NCBI GenBank assembly: GCA_035048485.1
Contig: CM068593.1
Span: 5,155,151 to 5,219,150, forward strand
Source: Pteria penguin
Lineage: Eukaryota > Mollusca > Bivalvia > Pterioida > Pteriidae
DNA: 64,000 bases
Reading direction: 5' to 3'
Shown: piece by piece, positions 1 to 9,109 of the stretch
Layout of the letters: each line of letters starts with the position of its first letter
Position numbering within the stretch: the stretch's first letter is position 1
Made by a program: the position numbers and the translations under genes
Notes under the pieces: model-generated
The model's input: the letters and a program-made list of their open reading frames with translations, nothing else
Told to the model about the DNA's origin: nothing
Databases searched by the model: none

Positions 1-132
1 CAAATCGAAATTGCGATGAATTGTTTCAGTCCTACTGATGCCTAATCTTTTGTTGGGGCTATTTCAAAAGCAAATTTTACTAGCCCAAGGGAAGTTTTGG
101 AAGCCTCAGGCATTTTTGGGAAGACTGGACAG
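1..132. other. intronic sequence, nothing recognised
   Basis: This short stretch precedes the first minisatellite. It lies upstream of the first visible exon of the hnRNP L-like gene and is presumably intron. I see no exon, TE terminus or RNA gene in it. Confidence 0.4.
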
Positions 133-310
133 AGGTAGATGAAGGGAGTATGCTGTCCCTGAGAGACGAAGGTAGATGAAGGGAGTATGCTGTCCTTGAG
201 AGGCAGAGGCAGGTTAAGGGGGTACACTGTCCTTGAGAGACAGAGGCAGGTTAAGGGGGTATACTGTCCTTGAGAGACAGAGGTAGATGAAGGGAGTATG
301 CCGTCCTTGA
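133..310. repeat. 37-bp minisatellite, about 4.8 copies
   Basis: Five head-to-tail units begin AGGTAGATGAAGGG or the variant AGGCAGGTTAAGGG and end CTGTCCTTGAGAGACAG. The two variants run A-A-B-B-A, which suggests unit-pair duplication. The array sits in the presumed intron upstream of exon 1425-1501. Confidence 0.85.
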
Positions 311-737
311 TTTAGGAGATCAATCTTTTCAAGTCTTTTAGAACATTTAACTATGGATTAAATTGCTTTCACCCCCAAACAGAGTTTGTGAAGATGAGTA
401 TTTCACCAAACATTTAGTCTTCTGGAGATTGATTATTTATTATTCTGCAGACACAGTAAAGTTTTACTAGACTCAACTCAGAACCAGACATTTTGCATGT
501 GTTTTATCACAAACACATCTTGTTATTTTCTAAAATATTTTACACCAAAGTGTCTTTTGACTCTATGAACAAATTTCTTGCCATAATTTATTTTCATTTT
601 AAATTTGCAAGTAGGTCATTTAGAAAAATCAAACTAATCTCATCAGACAGAAGACATTTTCTATGGTCAAAAGTGATGGAATTTCTAGTAAAAAAATTTG
701 TTGTGATGAGTGGAATTTCAATGTTTAATTTCATTGT
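311..737. other. AT-rich intronic sequence, nothing recognised
   Basis: The stretch is AT-rich. An 84-codon open frame at 493-747 has no recognisable motif, an AT-driven composition, and no splice-site framing that would make it an exon. I see no feature here. Confidence 0.4.
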
Positions 738-930
738 TGCGATATAGTGATAGTACCGTGTGTGTGTGTAGTCATTGGTACATGTATGTCAGTACAGACA
801 GTTATTATCAACAGCATTGCAGTGGGGATATAGTGATGGTATCACGTGTGTAATTATTGGTACATGTATGTCAGTACAGACATTTTTTATCAACAGCGTT
901 GCAGTGGGGATATAGTAATGGTATTGTTTG
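738..930. repeat. 82-86-bp tandem duplication, about 2.3 copies
   Basis: ATTGGTACATGTATGTCAG recurs 82 bp apart (774 and 856). GATATAGT recurs at 741, 827 and 909. Each unit contains a GTGTGT tract. It is a simple local tandem duplication within the presumed intron. Confidence 0.8.
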
Positions 931-1424
931 TGTGTAAGTGTGTGTAAAAAGTTACAGTAGGAGAAGGTACATGTTTGGTTTCTTTTTATGATAGATGTGA
1001 ACATCGAAATGAGGGAGAATTGTTAAAAAAGAATGCAGCTCAAGTGTAATTTCTGTTTGGTCATCATTGATTGGGTTTTAACTCAACAGATTTTTGTGAT
1101 ATTTGAATAAGGAAGTGGAAGGTAACCATGTTCTGAATTGCACAGTTTTTGGGTCAGTCCAACCTGGATCACTTGTACTATCCAGCATTTGAGTACTACA
1201 TCAAGTCTTCCTCTCTCCTTGTGAATTCAGAGTTTTGATGAGTTTTGATATTGCTTTTGGTATGTCGCTGTGATACTTATAGTTTGGAGAATAAATTTTA
1301 AAAATATTGTATGTTTGACATTATTTGAAATAAAATGTGACAAATGTATGAAAAGAAAAATGCAGGTAATGATTGAACTGAAGCTTAAAACAATTTGCAT
1401 ATGTATATTTCTCCTTAACATAAG
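931..1424. other. intron with the 3' splice site of exon 1425
   Basis: No coding signal is seen until the acceptor at 1421-1424 (TAAG), which is preceded by a short pyrimidine run (TTTCTCCTTAAC). The preceding exon of the hnRNP L-like gene, which should carry the RRM3-RRM4 linker, was not found here and probably lies upstream of the window. Confidence 0.5.
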
Positions 1425-1501
1425 TACGTATTATGACACCTACTAAGATCCTACATTACTTCAATGCCCCACCTAATCTGACCACTGAGGAAATTGAGGA
1501 G
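1425..1501 (+). CDS. HNRNPL-like: hnRNP L-like, RRM4 first exon (partial gene)
   Basis: This 77-nt internal exon starts with the last two bases of a split codon and encodes 25 residues. They include RIMTPTKILHYFNAPP and end NLTTEEIEE. This matches the start of the fourth RNA-recognition motif of hnRNP L / hnRNP LL / Drosophila smooth, where the RNP2 strand reads like VLHFFNAP. Family members are nuclear RNA-binding proteins that regulate alternative splicing, typically through CA-rich sites. The acceptor is TAAG at 1421-1424. The donor is GAGGAG|GTAAGA at 1502. It joins in phase 0 to the exon at 3959. The 5' exons with RRM1-3 are outside the window. Choosing between hnRNP L and LL is not meaningful for an invertebrate single-copy orthologue. 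Confidence 0.9.
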
Positions 1502-1589
1502 GTAAGAAGATAAAAGCAACCCTAATTATCAACTTTGACATCATTAAATACTGTGTAGATGTTCAACATTGTACAGCATTTGAGTACTA

Positions 1590-2066
1590 CATCAAAAGAT
1601 ATGTGACATTCTATAAAGGAGATCTGTGGTGTTCTGTACAGGAAAGTCTGACAATCTGTACAGAAGATGTATGACATTGTATACAGGAAATGTCTGACAT
1701 TTTGTACAGAAGTGGTATGACATTTTATACAGGAAATCTCTGACATTCTGTACAGGAAATGTCTGACATTTTGTAAGGAGATCTGTGGCGTTCTGTACAC
1801 AAGATGTATTACATTGTATACAGGAAATGTCTGACATTCTGTACAGAAGATGTATGACATTTTATATAGGAAATGTCTCACATTCTGTATAGGAAATGTC
1901 TGACATTTTGTAAAGGAGATCTGTTGTATTCTGTACAGGAGATGTATGACATTCTGTACAGGAAATATCTGACGTTTTGTACAGAAGATGTATGACATTG
2001 TATACAGGAAATGTTCACATTCTGTACATGAGCTGTGTTACATTCTGTACAGGAAATGTATGAAAT
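1590..2066. repeat. 23-bp minisatellite, about 20 diverged copies
   Basis: The unit is close to GACATTCTGTACAGGAAATGT plus two variable bases. Alternating variants GACATTGTATACAGGAAATGT and GACATTTTGTACAGAAGATGT repeat every 23 bp, with a few insertions such as TTTTGTAAGGAGATCTGTGG. The motif TGACATTCTGTACAGGA is also the core of the larger array that follows at 2270, so the two arrays are likely related. The array lies within the 2.46-kb intron between the first two visible exons. Open frames here are repeat translations. Confidence 0.8.
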
Positions 2067-2259
2067 TTTTTAAGGAGATTTGTTCAGTGTGGCAGAAAAG
2101 TTTTGTTGTGGTGACAGATATTTGACATTATTATACATAGATATTTGATATTCTGTACAATAGATTTATTGTTATTGTTATGTAGTGTATTTATGTCATT
2201 TTGTATAGTAGATTTATTTGGTTATATTTGTTCTATTTGAATCATTCTGTACAGGATAT

Positions 2260-3900
2260 GTGACATTATGTGTATGGGTGACATTGTGTGACTTTCTGTA
2301 CAAGAGATGTGGCACCACTTGCATGGGTGACATGTACTGTATTCCAGGGGAATGTGGCACCAGTTGTATGGGTGACATTATGTACTGTATTACAGGGAGG
2401 TGTGGCACCATTTGTATTGGTGACATTGTGTGACATTCTGTACAGGAGACGTGGCACCATTTGTATGGGTGACATGTACTGTATTACAGGGAGATGTGAC
2501 ACCATTTGTATGGGTGACATTATGTACTGTATTACAGGGAGATGTGGCACCATTTGTATTGGTGACATTGTGTGACATTGTGTACAGGAGACGTGGCACC
2601 ATTTGTATGGGTGACATGTACTGTATTACAGGGAGATGTGGCACCATTTGTATGGGTGACATTATGTACTGTATTACAGGGAGATGTGGCACCATTTGTA
2701 TGGGTGACATTGTGTGACATTCTGTACAGGAGTTGTGGCACCATTTGTATGGGTGACATGTACTGTATTACAGGGAGACGTGACACCATTTTTATGGGTG
2801 ACATTATGTACTGTATTACAGGGAGATGTGGCACCATTTGTATGGGTGACATTATGTGACATTCTGTGCAGGAGATATGGCACCATTTGTATGGGTGACA
2901 TGTACTGTATTACAGGGAAACGTGGCACCATTTGTATGGGTGACATCATGTACCGTATTACAGGGAGGTGTGGCACCATTTGTATTGGTGACATTGTGTG
3001 ACATTCTGTACAGGAGATGTGGCACCATTTGTATGGGTGACATTATGTACTGTATTACAGGTAGCTGTGGCACCATTTGTATGGGTGACATTATGTACTG
3101 TATTATAGGGAGATGTGGCACCATTTGTATGGGTGACATTGTGTGACATTCTGTACAGGAGATGTGGCACCATTTGTATGGGTGACATGTACTGTATTAC
3201 AGGGAGACGTGGCACCATTTGTATGGGTGACATCATGTACCGTATTACAGGGAGATGTGGCACCATTTGTATTGGTGACATTGTGTGACATTCTGTACAG
3301 GAGATGTGGTACCATTGGTATGGGTGACATTATGTACTGTATTACAGGTAGCTGTGGCACCATTTGTATGGGTGGCATTATGTACTGTATTACAGGGAGA
3401 TGTGGCACCATTTGTATGGGTGACATTATGTGACATTCTGTACAGGAGACATGGCACCATTTGTATGGGTGACATGTACCGTATTACAGGGAGATGTGGC
3501 ACCATTTGTATGGGTGACATTATGTGACATTCTGTACAGGAGACGTGACACCATTTGTATGGGTGACATTATGTACTGTATTACAGGGAGATGTGGCACC
3601 ATTTGTATGGGTGACATTATGTACTGTATTACAGGTAGCTGTGGCACCATTTGTATGGGTGACATGTACTGTATTACAGGGAGATGTTGCACCAATTGTA
3701 TGGGTGACATTATGTACTGTATTACAGGGAGATGTGGCACCATTTGTATGGGTGACATTATGTTCTGTATTATAGGGAAATGTGGCACCATTCGTATGGG
3801 TGACATTGTGTGATATTCTGTGCAGAAGATATGGCACCATTTGTATTGGTGAAATTCTGTACAGGAGATGTGGCACCATATTTATGGGTGAAATAGCACA
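2260..3900. repeat. 142-bp higher-order minisatellite (45+48+49 bp subunits)
   Basis: Three related subunits all end in GTGGCACCATTTGTATGGGTGACA. One is 45 bp with GACATGTACTGTATTACAGG, one is 48 bp with GACATTATGTACTGTATTACAGG, and one is 49 bp with GACATTGTGTGACATTCTGTACAGGA. They usually follow in a fixed order and give a 142-bp period. For example, the junction TGTGACATTCTGTACAGGA recurs 142 bp apart from about 2430 to 2856. One interval is 287 bp because a 48-bp subunit replaces a 45-bp one. Because 142 is not a multiple of three, many overlapping frames stay open on both strands. None looks like a gene. The array fills most of the intron and ends 60 bp before the next exon. Confidence 0.93.
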
Positions 3901-3958
3901 CTATTAGTGTTTGACAGTTTTAATCAAAGATCATTTACATTTCTATTTTGAATTGTAG

Positions 3959-4016
3959 ATTTTTGAAAAAGTTGGAGCAAAAAAGCCTGTAAAAGTGAAA
4001 CCTTTCCAGTCCAAAA
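3959..4016 (+). CDS. HNRNPL-like: hnRNP L-like, RRM4 second exon
   Basis: This 58-nt exon encodes IFEKVGAKKPVKVKPFQSK plus the first base of the next codon. It corresponds to the helix-1 and beta-2 part of hnRNP L RRM4, where vertebrate proteins read similarly (acidic helix, then G-x-K-[RK]-P-x-x-V-K-x-F). The acceptor is TTGAATTGTAG and the donor is CCAAAA|GTAAGT at 4017. The exon ends in phase 1. Splicing directly to 11075 gives K-S-D-R-S-S-T-G, the family's expected KSERSSSG-like loop. The exon begins only about 60 bp after a 1.6-kb minisatellite. Confidence 0.9.
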
Positions 4017-4141
4017 GTAAGTATACCTTATATTTAGCCAAGTTTTTGATTTCCAGCTAGTTGACATACACAAATTTGATTACCTTGTTCCTATCTTTTT
4101 ACGATTAAATAACATAATTCTTATTTTCATTCTGACAATAG

Positions 4142-4150
4142 AAGATGAAG
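4142..4150 (+). CDS. candidate 9-nt alternative microexon (Lys-Asp-Glu)
   Basis: AAGATGAAG is bounded by an acceptor-like ATTCTGACAATAG and a perfect donor AAG|GTAAGT. Its length is a multiple of three. Inserted between the exons at 3959-4016 and 11075-11170, it keeps the frame and adds K-D-E, giving SKKDEGDRSS in the RRM4 loop just before RNP1. Microexons are known in RNA-binding-protein genes. That this one is used is inference from splice-site quality and frame. Confidence 0.4.
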
Positions 4151-4563
4151 GTAAGTTTAGAGGGTTACCATGGTTACCTTGTGGGAATTAATGTTGTTAC
4201 AGATAAATTGCCATAAAAATGAAGAAAAAATTTGCAAAAAATTGTCATACTAATTTTTATGTTTTTTCCGTATCTGAACTGATGAGAATTAGTTTCTTGA
4301 CGTGGTTGGCATTAGATTTGTCTGAAAGTTTTGTCATAATAAATATGTCTTTGCAATAATTGAATAGATTTCATTGAAAATTGGCAGCAAACAAGTACTT
4401 AAGGATTACTATATAATTTGTTAATTTTCATCAAGATTGCTAAAGGGATGGATCCAGGGTGGGACAATGAGGGTACCCTCCTTTGAGAATCTTCTACTGG
4501 ATGCAAAGAATAAAAAATTAAATGTATCAGAGTGATCTAAAAGATGTCTTTTTGTTTTTTTTT

Positions 4564-5602
4564 AGCTCACCTCACAAAGTGAAAGGGAGCTTAAATGCTA
4601 TTGCCTTGGCATCAGTGTAGGCATTGTCGTCTGTCCGGGCAATAACTCGAGAACTTTTGTAGCTAGGAATTATAAACTTAGTGGATGATGTATCTTTATG
4701 TGTAGATGTGCATGCCTGTTTCAGGTTTAGGTCATGACCTATATATTCCGCTCCAGTGCACATGTTGGGAAAATTTGAGTAAAATGTTAAAGTTTTATTT
4801 TTTTATTTGGACAGCTAAATGATGTATCTATATATGCAAAGATGGATGCTGGTTTCAGATTTAGGTCATGACCTATGTTTTCCGCTCCAATGCACTTGTT
4901 AGGAAAATTTAAGCAAATGTTAAAAAGTTTTATTTTTTGATTTGGACATCTAGGAAGTCCAGACTTGCACAAATGATATATCTATGTATGCAAAGATGGA
5001 TGCTGGTTTCAGATTTCAGTCATGACCTATATTTTCCGCTCCCTTGCACTTGTTAGGAAAAATTGAGCAAAATGTTAAAATGTTTTATTTTTTCATTTGG
5101 ACAGCTAGGAAGTCCAAACTGGCACAGATGATGTATCTGTGAATGCAAAGATGGATGCTGGTGTCAGATTTAAGTCATGACCTATATATTTTCCGCTTCA
5201 CTGCACTTGTTTCATTTGGACAACTAGGAAGTCCAAACATGCACAAATGATGTATCTATGAATGCAAAGATGGATGCTAGTTTCAGATTTAGGTCATGAT
5301 CTATATTTTCCACTTTAGTGCACTTGTAAGAAAAATTTGAGCAAAATGTTAAATAGTTTTATTTTTTTATTTGGACAGCTAGGAAGTCCAATCTTGCACA
5401 AATGCAATATCGTTGTATTTAGAGATGGATTCAAGTTTCAGATCTAGGTCATGACCCATATTTTTCGCTTCAGTGCACTTGCTGAGAAGAAAGCAACATG
5501 TGAAAAAGTGTTATATATTTTTTTTTGGACAGCTACCAAAGTTGTTGGTTCTGCTATAGGGTTATATCATGTTTTATTGGCAAATATGCCATGAGGTGAG
5601 CT
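4564..5602. mobile_element. inverted-repeat element with six internal ~155-bp units
   Basis: The ends form a perfect 11-bp inverted repeat, AGCTCACCTCA at 4564-4574 and TGAGGTGAGCT at 5592-5602, inside a 1,039-bp segment. Internally, a unit of about 155 bp carrying GATGGATGCTGGTTTCAGATTT and GGTCATGACCTAT recurs near 4705, 4841, 4995, 5150, 5269 and 5424. Two copies have short deletions. AGCTCACCT/AGGTGAGCT termini are common in dispersed repeats of bivalve genomes. There is no transposase ORF, so it is probably non-autonomous. No clear target-site duplication was found. Confidence 0.65.
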
Positions 5603-5739
5603 CTGTAATCTTTGATTGCTCTGTGTTTTCAAATTTGTCTGTACTGACCTGCTTAGAAATGATGATTCAGATTTACAATTATTTGTCAGTAGTTTATATT
5701 CAATAAGCAAAAGAATGTAATTGCAAACACTGTAAGCAG

Positions 5740-5812
5740 TTTTTTGTTTATGAATGAACATACTATGCTCAGGTGAGAGATATAGGCACATTTGGACCTC
5801 TGGTAAAGCTGC
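5740..5812. repeat. fragment of a mollusc repeat terminus
   Basis: CTCAGGTGAGAGATATAGGC and ACATTTGGACCTCTGG resemble the frequent bivalve repeat end (AGGTGAGCGATTTAGGCCC followed by ATTTGGGCCTC). It is a diverged remnant next to the 4564-5602 element. A second terminus of the same type lies near 7960. Confidence 0.45.
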
Positions 5813-5969
5813 ACTTGATCTAGATCAATCAGCTTCATGTCTCAAAGATATATGTGGAATCTCCCATTAGATTTAGACTATTAATTTGGGTACTTTCAGA
5901 TTTAAAGATATGTCCTATATATTATATATTACATTATAGAATGCACAATACAATTTTGTATTCCTTTCA

Positions 5970-6137
5970 TAACCCCATGTCGTGATATGCGTGGCACGTT
6001 AAAGATCCCTCACTGCTTTGGGTGGGTCCGTTGCAAAGGTCAAAATTTGTATGCCCCGCATCAGGCAGATGCCGTCACCATATACGTGAAATATTTGTGG
6101 TGTGATGTAAAACAAAAATCAATCAATTAATCATAGA
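5970..6137 (+). mobile_element. 5'-truncated tRNA-SINE copy (body and tail)
   Basis: The segment GTTAAAGATCCCTCACTGC, then GGTCCGTTGCAAAGGTC, GCAGATGCCGTCACCATATACG and GATGTAAAACA, ending AATCAATCAATTAATCA, is collinear with the body of the full-length SINE at 12937-13209. The tRNA head with its A and B boxes is missing. This fits 5' truncation during target-primed reverse transcription. It lies in the 7-kb intron. Confidence 0.8.
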
Positions 6138-7227
6138 TCTGTAACCTCCCATTAAAATTTTGTCAAGACAAATTTTTATGTAAAGAACCATCCTTTACAT
6201 TATGTAATTTTACAGTAATGAGAATCATTATCTTTGTAGTGAGTAGGTAAGGAAATGTTTCTTATATTCAACCTCAAAGGTGGGTTGGGGTTTTAAAAAA
6301 AATCATTTTTCTGATTTCTTATTGTAAAATGCTATGATTGAAATATTATATTTTATATGTTTGTCCTTGATTCAAGTACATAAATGTCAGTATAAAGATT
6401 TTGATTGGGAAATTCTGTATATTTTTTAGGAATCAGAGATTCAGGGGCATATAGCTTTTGGTCTTATGTCTGTGATTAATACACTTAACATTGGTCATAG
6501 TGAACAGTAGATTTCACATGGGTACTCCTTGTCTGTATCTTTTTGTTGATGTCCAAATTATTTCTTGCACTGAATATGACCTTTGAAATGTTTTTCTCAA
6601 ACTTCTACATTTAGTTGGCTGCTGATTTCACATCTTGTTTAAGATTTAAGGTTTTGATAAAAAGAAGAGTAAATATAATTTCAATAGCCCCTACAGGTGT
6701 TTTTAATAGATCTCCTGAGGGTTGAATCCATGGTGGGACATATTTGTAGTAGATCCATTCCTATTGAAAAACATAAGATCTGATGTATTGCATAGAATGA
6801 AAAATTAAATATAATTATACAGAAGACTAGTGCTCTTTCTGCAAATAGAAATATAACACTAAAGATTTTAATACACTGCATACTGGAAAAAGAAGAATCT
6901 TTTTCATTTATAAACATGTAGGGAAAGTAATAAACAAATTCTATAAAAATGAATCCTAGTCTATGTCTTAAAACAGCAACATGAAAGGATTTTATATTTG
7001 ACATATGAATTCTTGTTTCGAAATAAAGCTTTCAAAAAGAACAAGCAGTTTTAACTCTGTGATCTTGATTTGAGAGTAATTTAGCACTTTGACCTATTAT
7101 CTGAGTAATCTATGATATGGTTTCTACTTCAATCTCTGCAGTATACTGTGAACAGCTCTTTTAAAGAAATCAGCTGTTGTTATAGTGAACATCATTCATA
7201 AACTTTTAACTTTTTCAACTCCTTCAG
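6138..7227. other. intron, nothing firmly recognised
   Basis: This is AT-rich intronic sequence with a few CCAxGGTGGGACA-type words shared loosely with 4450 and 7310, possibly very old repeat fragments. A 107-codon minus-strand frame (6681-7004) has low-complexity Phe/Ile-rich composition and no domain. I see no gene. Confidence 0.4.
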
Positions 7228-7255
7228 AACCTGAATTACCTGAAGAGAATTACAG
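7228..7255 (+). CDS. candidate 28-nt poison exon in the RRM4 intron
   Basis: The segment has a strong acceptor (TTTTTCAACTCCTTCAG) and a good donor (TACAG|GTAAAT). Its length is not a multiple of three. Spliced after exon 3959-4016, with or without the 9-nt microexon, it reads PELPEENYR and then meets TGA four bases into the exon at 11075. That stop would truncate RRM4 and lie about 90 nt upstream of the last exon junction, a position that normally triggers nonsense-mediated decay. hnRNP L family genes are known to autoregulate by including such exons. Actual use here is inference. Confidence 0.35.
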
Positions 7256-7958
7256 GTAAATGAAACTTAAAAGGGATGAAAACTCAGAGTTCCCTACAAA
7301 TGTTGGGGTTGTTCCAGGATGACATAAGCCCCAGAGGGTACTCACTTTGACAAACTACTTCTTCAGACTAGCTGTATAGATCAACAAACCAAATGCACTT
7401 GAATGATCTGCAAGGGTGTCTTAAGTGTTGTTGTCTTTGCTTTTTATCCAGAATCAAATCTCTGACATTGTTTGAACATATTTTTGGACATTGTCATTTT
7501 CCCATATTTTCAGGATTATTATGCATTGATTTTGTGCATTTTAACTTAAGTTACTGATTTTATTTGCTTAAATATAATTGTATGAAATAGAAGATATTCT
7601 TGATTTTTAAGATTTTTTAGAATTTTAGGATTAAATAGGGGTGGGGTGGATGAAAATACTATAAGTTAAAATTTTTAAGGTTTGATGTACTTCTTTTTTA
7701 GAACTAATTGAAAGATACTGATGAAGCTTTGTAGGGGTGAAGTACTTAAGATCCCCTCAAATTGTTAAGGTCCTTTTTGTGAAGTGATGGATGGGCGTGC
7801 AAATTTTTTCTGTTGTTTGATTGCGCTTATACTGACATGTCAAAGAATGATTATTGAAATTTTACAGACATTTGTTAGCAGTCAAAATACAAAAGCAAGA
7901 CAATAAATGTATCTGTAATTGTTTTCAAGGAATCAGTCATTTGCAAATTAGCAAATTA
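7256..7958. other. intron, nothing recognised
   Basis: The sequence is AT-rich with no repeat structure, coding signal or RNA gene that I can support. It ends at a mollusc repeat terminus near 7960. Confidence 0.4.
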
Positions 7959-8600
7959 TGTTTAGGTGAGCAATTTAGGCCCATTTGGGTATTTTTGTTT
8001 CTTTTTTTGCGATATATTCTTAACAGTCAGTGATGTGGTTTTCATGTTGATTTATGGATTTGTTATATCAAGAACTTTAAATTGTAGTTAGAAACTTAAA
8101 CCTTGAACTTTGACCCCAGAATTTGAAAATAAGGATACATTTTCCCTGTGGCACGAGGTTTTGATTGATACAATGTTTTTATACTTTGTGATCTGAACTT
8201 TATCTTAAGAGCTAATTCTCAAAAGCTTAACCCTGTTTGTATTTTTGAGTAGTAAAACACTTTTATTATTAGCATGCATATTCCCTATTATTAAAGGTTT
8301 TTATTTTTACATTATTAGAGTACTTTTTGACCTTGACCATGAGTAAAAAGCCGTTTAAAAATCCCAACTTGGAATTTTAACTTTTCTTTTGAGTAGTCAT
8401 AGACTGGCTTTCATATTTAGCATGTATATTTTTGGAGATCAGAGCTTTTGATTACTGCAGCATATTTTGTGACATTGATTTGATCTTTGAGTAATTTTAT
8501 TAATCTTGACATTGGTCATGTCTGGTAGATAATTAAAAATTAGGCTTTCATATTTAAAATGTATCATCTCCTCATGTGATGCAGGCTTCTGATTTATATG
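7959..8600. repeat. decayed TGACCTTGACC-type mollusc repeat
   Basis: It begins at an AGGTGAGCAATTTAGGCCC terminus followed by CATTTGGGTA. It then contains diverged units with CTTTCATATTTxGCATGTATATT (near 8269, 8409 and 8543) and TGACCTTGACCATGA at 8329. The same unit plan recurs, better preserved, at 16690-17100. There is no ORF. Confidence 0.5.
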
Positions 8601-8665
8601 TAAATAGCAAAGATCAAAGATACTAAACAGTAGTCAATAAGGAAAATCTTTTATACAAAACAAAA

Positions 8666-8940
8666 CAGAGGTATTGGTTATCACAGACTCCTGGTAGAAC
8701 CAGAGGTATTAATTGTCACAGACTCCTGGTAAAACCAGGGTTATTGGCTGTCACATACTGGTAGAACCAGAGGTATTGACTGTCATGGACTCCTGATAGA
8801 ACCAGAGGTATTGGCTGTCATGGACTCCTGATAGAACCAGAGGTATTGGCTGTCATGGATTCCTGGTAGAACCAGAGGTATTTGTTACCATATACTAGTA
8901 GAACCAGAGGTGTTGGCTGTCAGTCTCCTGGCAGAGCCAA
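8666..8940. repeat. 35-bp minisatellite, about 8 copies
   Basis: The unit is CAGAGGTATTGGCTGTCA followed by TGGACTCCTGGTAGAAC. Seven to eight copies vary by point changes and small deletions in the TCACAGACTCC segment. Confidence 0.85.
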
Positions 8941-8983
8941 AGATGGGGTCAGGTGGAGAAGTAAGCATCCCCTGACCTCACTG

Positions 8984-9040
8984 CTGCTGACTGGTCACTC
9001 CTGCTGACTGGTCACTCCTGCTGACTGGTCACTCCTGCTG
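8984..9040. repeat. 17-bp tandem repeat, 3.35 copies
   Basis: CTGCTGACTGGTCACTC is repeated perfectly at 8984, 9001 and 9018, followed by a partial CTGCTG. It lies between the 35-bp array and the mariner element. Confidence 0.9.
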
Positions 9041-9109
9041 TGATGCCATAGCATAGCATATTGCTACCTTGATCATTGAGGGCACTACAAGGGCTGATTA
9101 ATATGTTGT

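Noticed and set aside
1522..1998. 158-residue minus-strand ORF with Cys/Phe-rich repeats
   Set aside because: It is a periodic translation of the 23-bp minisatellite, with no domain and an intronic position.
2214..3879. About 20 overlapping ORFs of 70-127 residues on both strands (YCITGRCGTICMGD and SPIQMVPHLPVIQ type repeats)
   Set aside because: They are translations of the 142-bp minisatellite in several frames of both strands. They lie inside an intron and lack any independent coding signal.
2260..3900. Common origin of the 142-bp minisatellite and the 26-bp satellite (both contain ACTGTATTA/GTATTATACTG-like words)
   Set aside because: The similarity is limited to short AT-rich words in different order, so chance is enough to explain it.
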